Of a stretch of 64,000 nt of DNA, positions 8,580-18,552 are shown piece by piece; positions within the stretch are counted from its first letter, which is position 1, and each line of letters begins with the position of its first letter. The stretch is from NCBI GenBank assembly GCA_900767835.1, contig CAAGAO010000016.1:14100-78099 (forward strand), written 5' to 3'. Position numbers and translations under genes: made by a program. Origin of the DNA: Clostridia bacterium. Its GTDB lineage: Bacteria; Bacillota; Clostridia; Christensenellales; UBA1242. The notes below the pieces were generated by a model. That model was not told the origin of the DNA. It saw only the letters and a list, made by a program, of their open reading frames with translations, and did not search any database.

Positions 8580-9605
8580 ATGAAATTTGTTTTAGATGCT
8601 TTTGGTGGGGATAATTGCCCACAGGCTATTATAGATGGCATTGTTTTGGCACAAAAAGAATTACCAGAAATTGAATACATAGTTACAGGCAATAAAAAAG
8701 AAATTGAAACATATATTGCCGAAAAAAAATATAACATTAAAAATATGGAAATAGTTGATGCCCCTGAAATCATTACTTGTAATGATGTTCCAACTGTTGC
8801 TATAAGAGCAAAAAAAAATAGTTCGCTTGTTAAAGCGTTAGACCTTTTAAAAACTGATGAAACTATTGATGCATTAATTTCAACTGGCAGTACTGGAGCA
8901 ATACTCGCTGGTGGGTTTTTAAAAATCGGTAGAATAAGGGGGGTATCTCGTCCAGCATTATGTCCGTCCTTACCAACTAAAACGGGTGGCAATGTGCTTT
9001 TAATAGATTGTGGTGCAAATGCAGATTGTAAACCAATAAATTTGTGTCACTTTGCAATGATGGGCAGTATTTACTATAAAGAACTTTTCGGCAAAGAAAA
9101 TCCAAGAGTTGCACTAATGAATAATGGAACTGAAGATACAAAAGGAAATGAACTTGTTAAAGCAACCTTTCCGCTTATGAAAAAACTACCAATTAACTTC
9201 GTTGGAAATATGGAAGCACGAGATGCACTTTCTGGCGATTACGATGTTTTAGTTTGTGATGGTTTCACTGGTAATGTATTTTTAAAAGCAACCGAAGGTG
9301 CGGTTGGTTTAGTAATGGGTGAACTAAAAGGTGCTTTAAAATCAAGCCTTCTATCAAAAATTGGTGCAATGTTTTCTATGAAAGCATTTAAAAAAGTTAA
9401 AAAACGCCTAGATTATAACAAATATGGTGGTTCACCATTCATTGGTTGTAGTAAAACTATAATTAAATCTCACGGTTCTAGCAAGGCGGAAACAATATGT
9501 GCAAGTATTGTGCAAGCATACAAATATCAAAAGGCACAAATTAATGAAAAAATAGCACAAGAAATAGTAAACTTGCCTAGTTTAGAGGAAATAGAAAATG
9601 ACTAA
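8580..9605 (+). CDS. plsX: Phosphate acyltransferase PlsX
   Basis: PlsX converts acyl-ACP to acyl phosphate, the first step of phospholipid synthesis in most Firmicutes. The 341 residues are normal length. It opens with the typical FVLDAFGGDNCPQAI, and has LISTGSTGAILAGG, LLIDCGANADCKP, LMNNGTEDTKGN and the family's VCDGFTGNVFLKATEG. ATG 8580 is chosen because GGAG lies seven bases before it; the TTG 8568 is less likely. The fabD-fabG-acpP genes that separate plsX from rnc in Bacillus are absent here, and the plsX end overlaps rnc by eight bases. Confidence 0.96.
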   Translation: MKFVLDAFGGDNCPQAIIDGIVLAQKELPEIEYIVTGNKKEIETYIAEKKYNIKNMEIVDAPEIITCNDVPTVAIRAKKNSSLVKALDLLKTDETIDALISTGSTGAILAGGFLKIGRIRGVSRPALCPSLPTKTGGNVLLIDCGANADCKPINLCHFAMMGSIYYKELFGKENPRVALMNNGTEDTKGNELVKATFPLMKKLPINFVGNMEARDALSGDYDVLVCDGFTGNVFLKATEGAVGLVMGELKGALKSSLLSKIGAMFSMKAFKKVKKRLDYNKYGGSPFIGCSKTIIKSHGSSKAETICASIVQAYKYQKAQINEKIAQEIVNLPSLEEIEND

Positions 9606-10209
9606 AATTGGCGAATATTCTTTCAAAACAGATATTATAAATACTGCTTTAACACATTCATCATTTTCGGCTGATAATTATGAAAGGCTTGAATTTTTGG
9701 GTGATTCTATTTTAGATTTTTTAATCGCAGATATTTTATATAAATCTGAAGATTATAAAGAAGATGAACTAACAAGAGCAAGAGCAAGTATAGTAAGTGA
9801 AGAAAACTTAAGTAAAGTTTTTGATAATTTAAAAATTGAGCATATGGTCAAACTTGGCAAAAGTTGTCCTTATGTTACAAGAGCAATAAAATGTGACATT
9901 GTCGAAAGTATTGTGGCTTGCATATATCTTGAAAGCGGTTTAAATGAGTGCAAAAATTTTATATTGCAAAATTTTAATTTGCATCCAAGTCAAAAAAAAG
10001 ACTTTAAATCACTTTTACAAGAATACGCACAAAAAAATAAGTACACCTTTTCTTATGAGTTGGAAAAAACAACAGGTCCAGCACACGATTTAACATTTTA
10101 TGTAAATTTAGTAATAAACAACAAAATAATCGCTTGTGCTAGTGCAAAAAGTAAAGGTGAAGCGGAAAAAATATGTGCAGAAAAAGCACTAAAAAAATTG
10201 ATTAATTAA
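9598..10209 (+). CDS. rnc: Ribonuclease III
   Basis: RNase III cleaves double-stranded RNA in rRNA processing and antisense control. The signature ERLEFLGDSILDFLIADIL (about 30-48) and the second acidic pair in CDIVESIVACIYLESG supply the metal site. A double-stranded-RNA-binding domain covers about 135-203 (KSLLQEYAQKN...GEAEKICAEKALKKL). At 203 residues it is shorter than the usual 225-250, mainly through shorter linkers. It is translationally coupled to plsX (overlap of eight bases) and lies ten bases before smc, the canonical order. Confidence 0.95.
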   Translation: MTKIGEYSFKTDIINTALTHSSFSADNYERLEFLGDSILDFLIADILYKSEDYKEDELTRARASIVSEENLSKVFDNLKIEHMVKLGKSCPYVTRAIKCDIVESIVACIYLESGLNECKNFILQNFNLHPSQKKDFKSLLQEYAQKNKYTFSYELEKTTGPAHDLTFYVNLVINNKIIACASAKSKGEAEKICAEKALKKLIN

Positions 10210-10218
10210 GGAAAACAG

Positions 10219-13200
10219 ATGAATTTTAAAAAAATAGAACTTGCAGGGTTTAAGTCTTTTGCAGACAAAATTGAAATTAAATTTGATTCAGGTGTTACCG
10301 CAATCGTTGGTCCAAACGGTTGTGGTAAAAGTAATGTTGCCGATGCTATAAGATGGGTTTTAGGTGAGCAAAGTAGTAAAAACTTGCGTGGTACATCTAT
10401 GCAAGATGTTATTTTTAACGGAACTGAAAAGCGAAAAAGTTTATCATATTGCGAAGTTACTTTAACTTTTGACAATACCGATAGATATTTTAACTACGAC
10501 TATGATGAAGTTGCAATAACCCGTAAACTATATCGCTCGGGCGAAAGTGCATACTTAATTAATAGACAAGATTGCCGACTAAAAGATATCATTAATCTAC
10601 TTTATGACTCTGGTATAGGTAAAGATGGCTATTCTATCATAGGTCAAGGTAAGGTTGAACAAATTATCTCATCAAAGCCCGAAGATAGACGCTCAATCTT
10701 TGAAGATGCCGCAGGTATATCAAAATTCAAATCTCGTAAAGTTGAAGCAGAACGTAGATTGGAAAGAACAAGAGATAATATAGCCCGCGTAAACGATATT
10801 GTTTCGGAAATCGAAAGACAAATGGGTCCTATGAAAAAGCAAGCGGAAAATGCAAAAGCATACCTTGCCTTTAAAGACCAATTAAAAGATTTAGAAATCA
10901 ATGCATATGTTTTCCAATATGAAAACGCAAAGAATGTCAAAGACCAAATCAACTTAAAAATTAAAGCCATACTAGAAGAATTAAACTTAGAAACAGCAAG
11001 ACTAGAAGAAACAAACGCAAATTATGCTCAAAGTATGGAACGACTTAATGTTATAGATAAAGAAATAGAAAATATACATAGTGAGGTTTTGCGTTTGACC
11101 GTTGAAATTGAGCAACAATCTGGCGAAATTAAGGTTATTCGTGAAAGAATAAACAATTTAAATTTACAAAAAGATAAATTAAACTTGGATGTTTTAAACG
11201 CAAACAATGCACTAGTTAAAGACAATGCCGAACTTGAATTTAAAAAACAAAAACAACAAGACTTAGAGCAAAAAGTTGGACAGTTACACCTATCTTATGA
11301 CGAAATGTCAAAAGAGTACTTGTCACTTGTAGATGAACTTACATCAAAAGAAGAGGAAGCATCAAACACTCAACAACAAATGATTGATGCAATGGATAAA
11401 CTTTCAGACATTAAAGTTAATTTTTCAAAATATCAAGCCGAAAAACTAATGCTTGAAGAGAACTTAAAAGAAGCAAATGCAAGAGTAGATGAAGCAAAAA
11501 AATCTTTAAATGCAAAACAAGAAGAATATGACAATCTAGCCGAAAATTGCAAAAAATTGTTTCAAACCAAAAACGAAACGGCAAAAAAATATGCCGATTG
11601 TAAGTTTAGACAAGATAGTTTATATGCTCAAATGCGAGATATAGAAAATGAAAGACATACTATAAATACAAGACTTCAAGTATACGATAACAAAAAACGT
11701 ATGCTAGAAGATATGCAAAATGCTTTTGATGGCTATCAAATAGCAGTAAAAAAACTATTATTAGATGCAAAACGAAATGAAAATATTAAAAATAAAATGA
11801 TGGGTGCTTTGGCAACCTTAATAACTGTGCCACAAAAATATGAAACAGCCATCGAAGTTGCTCTTGGCAATGCCGTACAAAACATTGTAACCTTTAACGA
11901 GCAAGGTGCGAAAGATTTAATCAATTACTTAAAAACCAACCAATATGGTAGGGCAACATTTTTACCAATTAGCACAATAAAATCAAAAGACTTATACCAT
12001 GCAGACAAAAAAGTTTTAACAAAATCTGGCGTTTTTGGTGTTGCAAGTGAACTTATTAGTTATTCTAGTGATATAGATAATATTGTGTCAAATCTTTTAG
12101 GCACAACAATAATTGTTGATAATTTGGATACCGCTATAGATGTCTCTCATAGCACAGAATTATCATATAAAATAGTCACACTAGATGGCGATGTTATTAA
12201 TCCAGCGGGTTCAATGACTGGTGGTTCTCGTAAGCAAGAAGCCGCAAATTTAATTTCTCGTGAGCGTGAAATTCAAACATTAGGTGTAGAAATTCAAAAA
12301 CTTAAAGCAATGCAACTTCAAAAAAACGCATCTTATGATGAAATGCAAAAAGAATTAGAATACCTAAAAAATAATATCAATACTTTCTTAGATGAAAAGA
12401 ATAATGCCGAAATTGATTTCGTAAAAGAAAATGAAAAATATCAACAAGCAAAAGTTGCATTAGAAGATTTAAAAGATGAAATTGATAATCTAGGTGCATC
12501 AAACGCAAGCATTAAAGGTAGAATTGAAGTTATTACCGAAGAATTATCTGGCATAGACCAATTAGAAGAAAATGCTGTAAATAGCAAGGCTCAAACCACT
12601 AAATTTATGAACGAAAAACAAGCATTGTTTAATGAACTTCGCCAAAAACGTGAAAAATTGAACGAACAAATGACGCTAGTTAAAATAGATATAGCATCAA
12701 ATGAAGCCGAAAGCAGTGCCATAAGAGAAGACTTAATCAGAATAAACCAAGATATTGATAAACAAAACGAAGTTTTGACTAATTTAAATCGCGAAATTGC
12801 AAACCTAGAGGAAACCATTGCCGAAGGCGAAAAAATGATTTCTGTTCAATTTGAAAAAGCAGAAAATACTGAGAAAAAGAAAAAACTAGATAGCATAAAA
12901 CAAAAACAAACCGAATTAGATGCTGATAAACAACAGACTCAAAATAAAATTAAAGAGTTAGATGCTAGAAAGCAAGAACTAAATGATAGCATAGCAAAAA
13001 TCAACGATAAAAAATATGCAGAAGATATGCACCTAAGCAAGGTCGATACTGAACTAGAAAATATGCAAGAAAAAATATATGAAGATTATTCACTTGTATA
13101 TGAAACTTGTTTGGAATATAAACGTCCCGACTTTGATATTGCAGTAGCAATGCCGGAAATTTATAGAATCAAAAAAGAAATTCAAAAATTAGGTGCAGTT

Positions 13201-13833
13201 AATATCAATGCTATTGATGATGTTAAGGTGCTACTTGAAAGATACGAAGAAAAATCAGCTCAAGTTGCCGACCTTAGCAAGGCAGAAAGCGAACTAACCG
13301 AAATTATAAAAGATTTAAGCACAGAAATGACAACTCGTTTTGATACAGCCTTCCAAAAAGTAAGCGAAAACTTTAAAGTTACCTTTAAAGAATTATTTGG
13401 CGGTGGTAACGCAAAACTAGAACTAATTGAGTCCGAAAGTGGAGATCCACTAGAAGCAGGTGTGGATATTGTTGCAGAGCCACCGGGCAAAAAATTGCAA
13501 AACATAACCTTGCTTTCAGGTGGTGAAAAAGCACTCACAGCCATAGCAATCTTATTTAGTATACTAAAACTAAGACCAATGCCTTTCTGTTTACTAGATG
13601 AAATTGAAGCCGCCCTAGATGATTCTAACGTTGAACGTTTTGCGCAATATTTAAAACGCTTCTCAAAAGTAACACAATTTATTGTTATAACACATAGAAA
13701 GCCAACAATGGAACTAGCAGATAGCCTATATGGTGTTACTATGGAAGAAAAAGGTGTATCAAGAACTGTAAGTGTTAAACTTGCAGATGCAATTAAAAAT
13801 TTAGAACAGGAGAATAAAAATGGGGCTGTTTAA
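10219..13833 (+). CDS. smc: Chromosome partition protein SMC
   Basis: SMC is the condensin ATPase that organises and segregates the chromosome. The protein is 1204 residues. It has Walker A GPNGCGKSNVADAIRWVLGEQS (residues 32-53), a first coiled coil at about 170-500, a hinge at about 505-670 (ALATLITVPQKYETAIE and NPAGSMTGGS), and a second coiled coil at about 670-1000. The C-terminal head carries the signature LLSGGEKALTAIAILFS and Walker B PFCLLDEIEAALDDSNV. The last residues overlap the ftsY start by 14 bases. No scpA or scpB gene is in the window. Confidence 0.98.
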   Translation: MNFKKIELAGFKSFADKIEIKFDSGVTAIVGPNGCGKSNVADAIRWVLGEQSSKNLRGTSMQDVIFNGTEKRKSLSYCEVTLTFDNTDRYFNYDYDEVAITRKLYRSGESAYLINRQDCRLKDIINLLYDSGIGKDGYSIIGQGKVEQIISSKPEDRRSIFEDAAGISKFKSRKVEAERRLERTRDNIARVNDIVSEIERQMGPMKKQAENAKAYLAFKDQLKDLEINAYVFQYENAKNVKDQINLKIKAILEELNLETARLEETNANYAQSMERLNVIDKEIENIHSEVLRLTVEIEQQSGEIKVIRERINNLNLQKDKLNLDVLNANNALVKDNAELEFKKQKQQDLEQKVGQLHLSYDEMSKEYLSLVDELTSKEEEASNTQQQMIDAMDKLSDIKVNFSKYQAEKLMLEENLKEANARVDEAKKSLNAKQEEYDNLAENCKKLFQTKNETAKKYADCKFRQDSLYAQMRDIENERHTINTRLQVYDNKKRMLEDMQNAFDGYQIAVKKLLLDAKRNENIKNKMMGALATLITVPQKYETAIEVALGNAVQNIVTFNEQGAKDLINYLKTNQYGRATFLPISTIKSKDLYHADKKVLTKSGVFGVASELISYSSDIDNIVSNLLGTTIIVDNLDTAIDVSHSTELSYKIVTLDGDVINPAGSMTGGSRKQEAANLISREREIQTLGVEIQKLKAMQLQKNASYDEMQKELEYLKNNINTFLDEKNNAEIDFVKENEKYQQAKVALEDLKDEIDNLGASNASIKGRIEVITEELSGIDQLEENAVNSKAQTTKFMNEKQALFNELRQKREKLNEQMTLVKIDIASNEAESSAIREDLIRINQDIDKQNEVLTNLNREIANLEETIAEGEKMISVQFEKAENTEKKKKLDSIKQKQTELDADKQQTQNKIKELDARKQELNDSIAKINDKKYAEDMHLSKVDTELENMQEKIYEDYSLVYETCLEYKRPDFDIAVAMPEIYRIKKEIQKLGAVNINAIDDVKVLLERYEEKSAQVADLSKAESELTEIIKDLSTEMTTRFDTAFQKVSENFKVTFKELFGGGNAKLELIESESGDPLEAGVDIVAEPPGKKLQNITLLSGGEKALTAIAILFSILKLRPMPFCLLDEIEAALDDSNVERFAQYLKRFSKVTQFIVITHRKPTMELADSLYGVTMEEKGVSRTVSVKLADAIKNLEQENKNGAV

Positions 13834-14716
13834 AAAAATAGGTGAGGCTTTAAGAAAAACAAGAGAAGCTTGGGCTAGAAAATTTGATGCGATTTTTAGT
13901 AAAGGCGAACTAAATGATGACTTTTACGAAGAATTGACCGACATTCTTGTGTCAAGCGATGTTGGTTTTGAAGCAAGCGAAGAAATTGTTGACGAACTTC
14001 GCATATATGCAAGAAAAAACAAATTAAGAAAAGCGGAAGATGTCAAACAAGCCTTGCGTGATATTATTGCTGATATGCTAACAAACTTAGAGCGAAAACC
14101 TTTTGAGTATCCAGCAGTTATAACAATTATAGGTGTAAATGGAGTTGGCAAAACAACCAGTATAGGTAAAATTACAAAATACTTTAAAAACAATAAAAAA
14201 GATGTTATTTTGGTTGCTGGTGACACATTTAGAGCGGCAGCAAGCGACCAATTAACCGAATGGGCAAACCGCAACAAAGCAAAAATTGTTAAACATAGTG
14301 AAGGTGCAGATGCTGGAGCAGTTGTATTTGATGGTATATCTTCTGCTAAAGCAAAAAAAGCGGACGTACTATTGATTGATACGGCGGGTAGACTACACAC
14401 TAAAGTTAATTTAATGGAAGAACTTAAAAAAATTGACAAAATTATATCAAGAGAATATCCCGAAGCACACCGTTACAATTTAATAGTATTAGATGCAACA
14501 ACTGGTCAAAATGCACTTTCTCAAATAGAGCATTTTAACGAATATATGCACATAGACGGCATCGTATTAACAAAATTAGATGGCACTGCTAAAGGTGGTG
14601 TGGTAATAACCATTGCAAACACATTAAAACTTCCAGTAGTTTTTGTTGGTACAGGCGAAACAATAGACGATTTAGAAGAATTTAATGCAAAAGATTTTGT
14701 AGAAAATTTATTTTAG
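13820..14716 (+). CDS. ftsY: Signal recognition particle receptor FtsY
   Basis: FtsY is the SRP receptor GTPase that delivers ribosomes making membrane proteins to the Sec translocon. The 298 residues comprise only the NG domain: helical N domain (1-90), then G1 GVNGVGKTTSIGKI (near 111-124), DTFRAAASDQL, DTAGRLHTKVNLMEEL, and TKLDGTAKGG. The acidic A domain seen in E. coli is missing, as usual in Firmicutes. It overlaps smc by 14 bases and is therefore coupled to it. A good terminator follows. Confidence 0.97.
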   Translation: MGLFKKIGEALRKTREAWARKFDAIFSKGELNDDFYEELTDILVSSDVGFEASEEIVDELRIYARKNKLRKAEDVKQALRDIIADMLTNLERKPFEYPAVITIIGVNGVGKTTSIGKITKYFKNNKKDVILVAGDTFRAAASDQLTEWANRNKAKIVKHSEGADAGAVVFDGISSAKAKKADVLLIDTAGRLHTKVNLMEELKKIDKIISREYPEAHRYNLIVLDATTGQNALSQIEHFNEYMHIDGIVLTKLDGTAKGGVVITIANTLKLPVVFVGTGETIDDLEEFNAKDFVENLF

Positions 14717-14752
14717 ATTAATTTTTTATAACAATTAATAACCTAGAACACA

Positions 14753-14790
14753 AATCACTAAGCAAAAGAAATAAGGCTTAGTGATTTTTT
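14753..14790 (+). terminator. Terminator after ftsY
   Basis: The stem AATCACTAAGC / GCTTAGTGATT closes a 12-base loop and ends in six Ts. Confidence 0.85.
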
Positions 14791-14890
14791 ATGTATAAAA
14801 TCGGCAAAATTACAAATAATATTCTTGAATTAGCATAGATATATATTTGCTTTTTGTGTAAAAATATCTTTGCAATAAAAAGGAGAGAAT

Positions 14891-15625
14891 ATGAAAAAAT
14901 TTATTAAAACGGCTTGCGTGATGCTTTTGGTTACATTAAGTGTGGCGTTTGTCGCTTGCAATGGTCCAATGACGCTTTGGCAAGCAGATTTTACAAAAGG
15001 TAATCAAAATGTGTTTGGAGTATATGGAACACCAGTAGAAAATAAAGAAAAAGGCTTTATAACACTAAGCCCAGTAGAAGATGAAAATTATTCTTCAAGC
15101 ACATATTTTGGAAAAAATGAAACTAAAAATTTTCCTTGGGAAAATGGCGGATTAACTGTGTCATTAACAGTTGATGTAAAAAAAGAAAATCTAACCGATG
15201 GTAAATATGCTGTATGGTCACTTTCTTTAAATGAAACTGATGGCAAATACATTACCGAAGAACCGGTATTCTTTATCGGTGATAACGATGGCGTATACTT
15301 TTTATACAAATTCACAGGTGTGGATACTGATTATTCAGCACTAAAAAAAGATAATACCGCCATTCAAATTGCTGACGGAAAATATACAGTTAATTACATT
15401 TTTACAGTTGACTCTAATGATGAGTTAAAACTTAAAGTTACATTAACAAACGAAACAAATATGGAACTATTTAAATCTGAGAATAACCAAGTAACAGCCA
15501 TTGACCATACCGGTTATACAAATGGTACGCCACTCAAACAATCTAATATTGCTGGTTTAAGATATCTATGGTTAGCCCGCGCCAACACTCCCGTTGATGT
15601 ATACGGCTTAAAGGTTAGTAGATAG
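14891..15625 (+). CDS. Putative secreted lipoprotein, unknown function
   Basis: The protein has 244 residues. A charged start (MKKFIK), a hydrophobic stretch and the lipobox-like VAFVAC predict a lipid-anchored Cys at about residue 23. The mature part is predicted to be mostly beta strand with many Thr, Asp and Asn and a repeated (D)GKY motif (TDGKYAV, TDGKYIT, ADGKYTV). The end, LRYLWLARANTPVDVYGLKVSR, is reminiscent of the final strands of carbohydrate-binding or concanavalin-like modules, but no catalytic motif is visible. AAGGAGAG precedes the ATG. It is monocistronic between two terminators. Confidence 0.7.
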   Translation: MKKFIKTACVMLLVTLSVAFVACNGPMTLWQADFTKGNQNVFGVYGTPVENKEKGFITLSPVEDENYSSSTYFGKNETKNFPWENGGLTVSLTVDVKKENLTDGKYAVWSLSLNETDGKYITEEPVFFIGDNDGVYFLYKFTGVDTDYSALKKDNTAIQIADGKYTVNYIFTVDSNDELKLKVTLTNETNMELFKSENNQVTAIDHTGYTNGTPLKQSNIAGLRYLWLARANTPVDVYGLKVSR

Positions 15626-15710
15626 TTGATAGTTAATGAATACTGAAAACTGAAACTTGTGAATTATTGTTAATTAATAACTAATACTTTATTTATCTTT
15701 ATATAAATTC

Positions 15711-15744
15711 AAAAAATTCGCTTAAAATAAAAGGCGAATTTTTT
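15711..15744 (+). terminator. Terminator after lipoprotein gene
   Basis: The AAAAAATTCGC / GCGAATTTTTT hairpin has a 12-base A-rich loop. The left arm is A-rich, so it may also work in reverse, though no minus-strand gene needs it. Confidence 0.8.
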
Positions 15745-15755
15745 AGTTAATATAC

Positions 15756-15784
15756 TAGACAAATTCTGTTATATGTGATATATT
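15756..15784 (+). promoter_or_regulatory. Promoter of rpsO-pnp
   Basis: TAGACA (15756-15761), a 17-bp spacer and TATATT (15779-15784) preceded by TGA form a near-consensus vegetative promoter with an extended -10. The predicted leader is about 77 nt. Confidence 0.65.
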
Positions 15785-15796
15785 TATAAAGTCTTT

Positions 15797-15847
15797 AAGC
15801 AAAGTTTTACGAATCCTCAACGTTTTGCTTTGTTTTTAGCGTAAAAT
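15797..15847 (+). promoter_or_regulatory. Hairpin in the rpsO leader, possible S15 autoregulation or attenuator
   Basis: AAGCAAA (15797-15803) pairs with TTTGCTT (15834-15840), with an inner ACG/CGT pairing, and is followed by TGTTTTTAG. S15 represses its own mRNA in several bacterial lineages through unrelated leader structures. Whether this hairpin binds S15 or is a partial terminator cannot be told from sequence. Confidence 0.4.
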
Positions 15848-15867
15848 TCCATAGGAGGTAAAATTAA

Positions 15868-16128
15868 ATGGATAAAGTTAGAAAGCAAGAAATCATTAAT
15901 CAATTTAAACAATCTGAAAATGATACTGGTTCTGCACAAGTTCAAGTAGCTCTTTTAACCGAAAGAATTAAAGAATTAACTGAACACTTGAAGAAAAATC
16001 ACAATGATAACCATTCAAGACGCGGACTTTCAATGCTTATAGGTCAACGTAAATCTTTCTTAAAATATATTGAAGAAAGAGATATTGAGGCTTATCGTCA
16101 ACTTAAAAAAGATTTACAAATAAGATAA
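15868..16128 (+). CDS. rpsO: Ribosomal protein S15
   Basis: This small-subunit protein binds the central domain of 16S rRNA. At 86 residues it is close to the family's 88-89. Characteristic segments are TGSAQVQVALLTERI, LTEHLKKNHNDNHSRRGL and the end KSFLKYIEERDIEAYRQLKKDLQIR (split between helices 3 and 4). AGGAGG precedes the ATG. The rpsO-pnp order is widely conserved. Confidence 0.98.
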   Translation: MDKVRKQEIINQFKQSENDTGSAQVQVALLTERIKELTEHLKKNHNDNHSRRGLSMLIGQRKSFLKYIEERDIEAYRQLKKDLQIR

Positions 16129-16135
16129 TCTTTTT

Positions 16136-16177
16136 ACGGGGAAATGCGGGCGAATAAACCCATTTCTCCGTTTTTTT
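16136..16177 (+). terminator. Terminator between rpsO and pnp
   Basis: The stem is ACGGGGAAATG / CATTTCTCCGT with one G-U pair and an inner GGG/CCC pairing, followed by seven Ts. Read-through into pnp is likely at some level, as in other bacteria. Confidence 0.8.
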
Positions 16178-16280
16178 GTAATTAAAACAATATAATTTTT
16201 AATAAATTTATTCAATTTATGTGCATTAACATTATATTGTTTTACAATGTTTGCTTTAGTTCTAAAAATTAAGGAGAATT

Positions 16281-18371
16281 ATGGAAAATTTAGGAAGAAT
16301 TTTTAAAACAGAAATTGGTGGTAAAGAAGTCACTGTTGAAACTGGTAAATACTGCGAACAAGCCAACGGCTCTTGCATTGTAAGATGTGGCGAAACAGCA
16401 GTTATGGTAAATGTTTGTATGTCAAAAACCCCACGTGATGGCATAGACTTTTTCCCACTTAGCGTAGATTTTGAAGAAAAAATGTATTCAGTAGGTAAAA
16501 TTCCTGGCGGATATAAAAGAAGAGAAGGCAGAGCAAGTGATAAAGCAATTTTAACATCAAGATTAATTGACCGTCCACTTCGCCCACTTTTCCCAAAAGG
16601 ATTTTTCAATGATGTTACAGTTATTGCAACTGCTCTTTCAGTTGAACCAGATGTAGCAATAGAACCATTAGCAATGCTTGGTTCGTCTATTGCATTGTCA
16701 ATTTCAGATATTCCTTTCCAAGGACCAACAGGTTCTGTTCAAGTTGCCTATGTTGATGGAAAATATATTTGCAACCCAAATGAAGAAGAACGCGAAAAAA
16801 GTTTAATGCACTTAACTGTAAGTGGTACTAGTGAGGCAATTTTAATGGTTGAAGCTGGTGCAAATGAAGTGTCTGAAGCAGAAATGTTAGATGCAATTAT
16901 GTTTGCTCACGAAGAAATCAAAAAACAAGTTGCATTCATTCTTGAAATGAAAAAAGAAATCGGCAAACCTTTAGCTGAAGTTGAAGTATATCATGTAGCG
17001 GACGAAATTGATAAAGCAGTTAGAGAGTATGCAACCGATATGTTAAGAGATGCGCTTTCTCATTTTGATAGACAAGAACGTAGCGAAGCACAAGATAGAG
17101 TAGATGCTGATGTAAAAGCACACTTTGCTGAAACTTTCCCAGATTGCGAAAGACAAATTGGTGATGTTTTATACAAAATGACAAAGGAAATTGTAAGAGA
17201 AAGAATAATCAACGATGGTGTTCGTCCAGATGGAAGAAAATTAACAGAAATTCGTCCTATTTGGTGTGAACATGGCATTTTACCAAGAGTTCATGGTACA
17301 GGTGTATTTACTCGTGGTCAAACACAAGTTTTAACCACTTGTACATTAGGAACAATAGGTGATGCTCAAAGTATTGAAGTTTTAGATGAAGATGAAGAAC
17401 AAAAACGTTATATCCATCATTACAATATGCCAGGATATGCAACAGGCGAAGCAAAACCTTTAAAATCACCAGGTAGACGTGAAATTGGACATGGTGCATT
17501 AGCAGAACGTGCTTTAGTTCCAGTAATTCCAAGCGAAGAAGAATTCCCATATGTTATCCGTTTGGTTAGTGAAGTTATTTCATCAAACGGTTCATCTTCT
17601 ATGGCATCAACTTGTGGCTCGACTCTTGCATTAATGGATGCTGGTGTACCTATCAAAGCCCCAGTCGCTGGTATTGCAATGGGTTTAATTAAAGATGAAG
17701 CATCTGGCAAAGTTGCTGTTATGAGCGATATTCAAGGTCTAGAAGATTTCTTAGGAGATATGGACTTTAAAGTTACTGGTACAGCAAAAGGCATCACTGC
17801 AATTCAAATGGATATAAAAATTAAAGGTATTGATAAAGCAATTCTAACAACTGCTTTAAATCAAGCAAGAGAAGGTAGAATGTTTATTATGGATAAAATG
17901 CTTGCTTGCATTCCAGAACCTAATAAAGAATTATCAAAATATGCTCCAAAAATTATCACTTTCAATATTGACCCAGAAAAAATTGGTGATGTTGTTGGTA
18001 AGAGCGGTAAAACAATCAATAAAATCATTGAAGAAACTGGCGTTAAAATTGATATTGAAGATGATGGTAGAGTATTTATTGCAACTCAAGATAGTGCAAT
18101 GGCACAAAAAGCAAAAGAAATTATCTTAAATATTGTAACCGATATTGAAGTAGGCAAACAATATAAAGGTAAAGTTGTTAGAATTATGTCTTTTGGTGCA
18201 TTTGTTGACCTTGGTGGTGGTAAAGAAGGAATGATTCACATTTCAAAATTAAGTGATAGACGTGTAGAAAAAGTTGAAGATGTTTTAAATCTTGGCGATG
18301 ATGTATTAGTTGAATGCATCAAAGTTGATGATAAAAACAGAGTTGATTTTAAACTAGTTTCCAAATGCTAA
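16281..18371 (+). CDS. pnp: Polynucleotide phosphorylase
   Basis: PNPase degrades RNA 3' to 5' using phosphate and is part of the RNA degradation machinery with RNase Y, which is also encoded in this window. The 696 residues show two RNase PH-like halves (the first with GRASDKAILTSRLIDRPLRPLFP; the second with TRGQTQVLTTCTLG and STCGSTLALMDAGVP). A KH domain follows near 560-620 (IGDVVGKSGKTINKIIEETG), then an S1 domain near 625-690 (GKVVRIMSFGAFVDLGGGKEGMIHISKL). AAGGAG lies before the ATG. A terminator follows. Confidence 0.98.
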   Translation: MENLGRIFKTEIGGKEVTVETGKYCEQANGSCIVRCGETAVMVNVCMSKTPRDGIDFFPLSVDFEEKMYSVGKIPGGYKRREGRASDKAILTSRLIDRPLRPLFPKGFFNDVTVIATALSVEPDVAIEPLAMLGSSIALSISDIPFQGPTGSVQVAYVDGKYICNPNEEEREKSLMHLTVSGTSEAILMVEAGANEVSEAEMLDAIMFAHEEIKKQVAFILEMKKEIGKPLAEVEVYHVADEIDKAVREYATDMLRDALSHFDRQERSEAQDRVDADVKAHFAETFPDCERQIGDVLYKMTKEIVRERIINDGVRPDGRKLTEIRPIWCEHGILPRVHGTGVFTRGQTQVLTTCTLGTIGDAQSIEVLDEDEEQKRYIHHYNMPGYATGEAKPLKSPGRREIGHGALAERALVPVIPSEEEFPYVIRLVSEVISSNGSSSMASTCGSTLALMDAGVPIKAPVAGIAMGLIKDEASGKVAVMSDIQGLEDFLGDMDFKVTGTAKGITAIQMDIKIKGIDKAILTTALNQAREGRMFIMDKMLACIPEPNKELSKYAPKIITFNIDPEKIGDVVGKSGKTINKIIEETGVKIDIEDDGRVFIATQDSAMAQKAKEIILNIVTDIEVGKQYKGKVVRIMSFGAFVDLGGGKEGMIHISKLSDRRVEKVEDVLNLGDDVLVECIKVDDKNRVDFKLVSKC

Positions 18372-18408
18372 TTTTTATAAAAACTCTTTATATTGATTAA
18401 AATATTAA

Positions 18409-18456
18409 AAAAAATAGGATAATAAAGTGTGACATACACAAATTATTCTATTTTTT
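18409..18456 (+). terminator. Terminator after pnp
   Basis: AAAAAATAGGATAAT pairs with ATTATTCTATTTTTT, with an inner GTGT/ACAC pairing. The A- and T-rich arms could terminate in both directions. Confidence 0.8.
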
Positions 18457-18552
18457 ATTTAAAATATATGTATTTTTTATATATTGTTTTCATAAATTAT
18501 TGTTTAAGTTCAATAATTATAATGTCGTTTTCTATATTTATTTGAATAAATT

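Noticed and set aside
8432..8992. 186-codon minus-strand frame
   Set aside because: Two thirds is antisense to plsX, which is certain; the remainder is the intergenic terminator region. No ribosome site.
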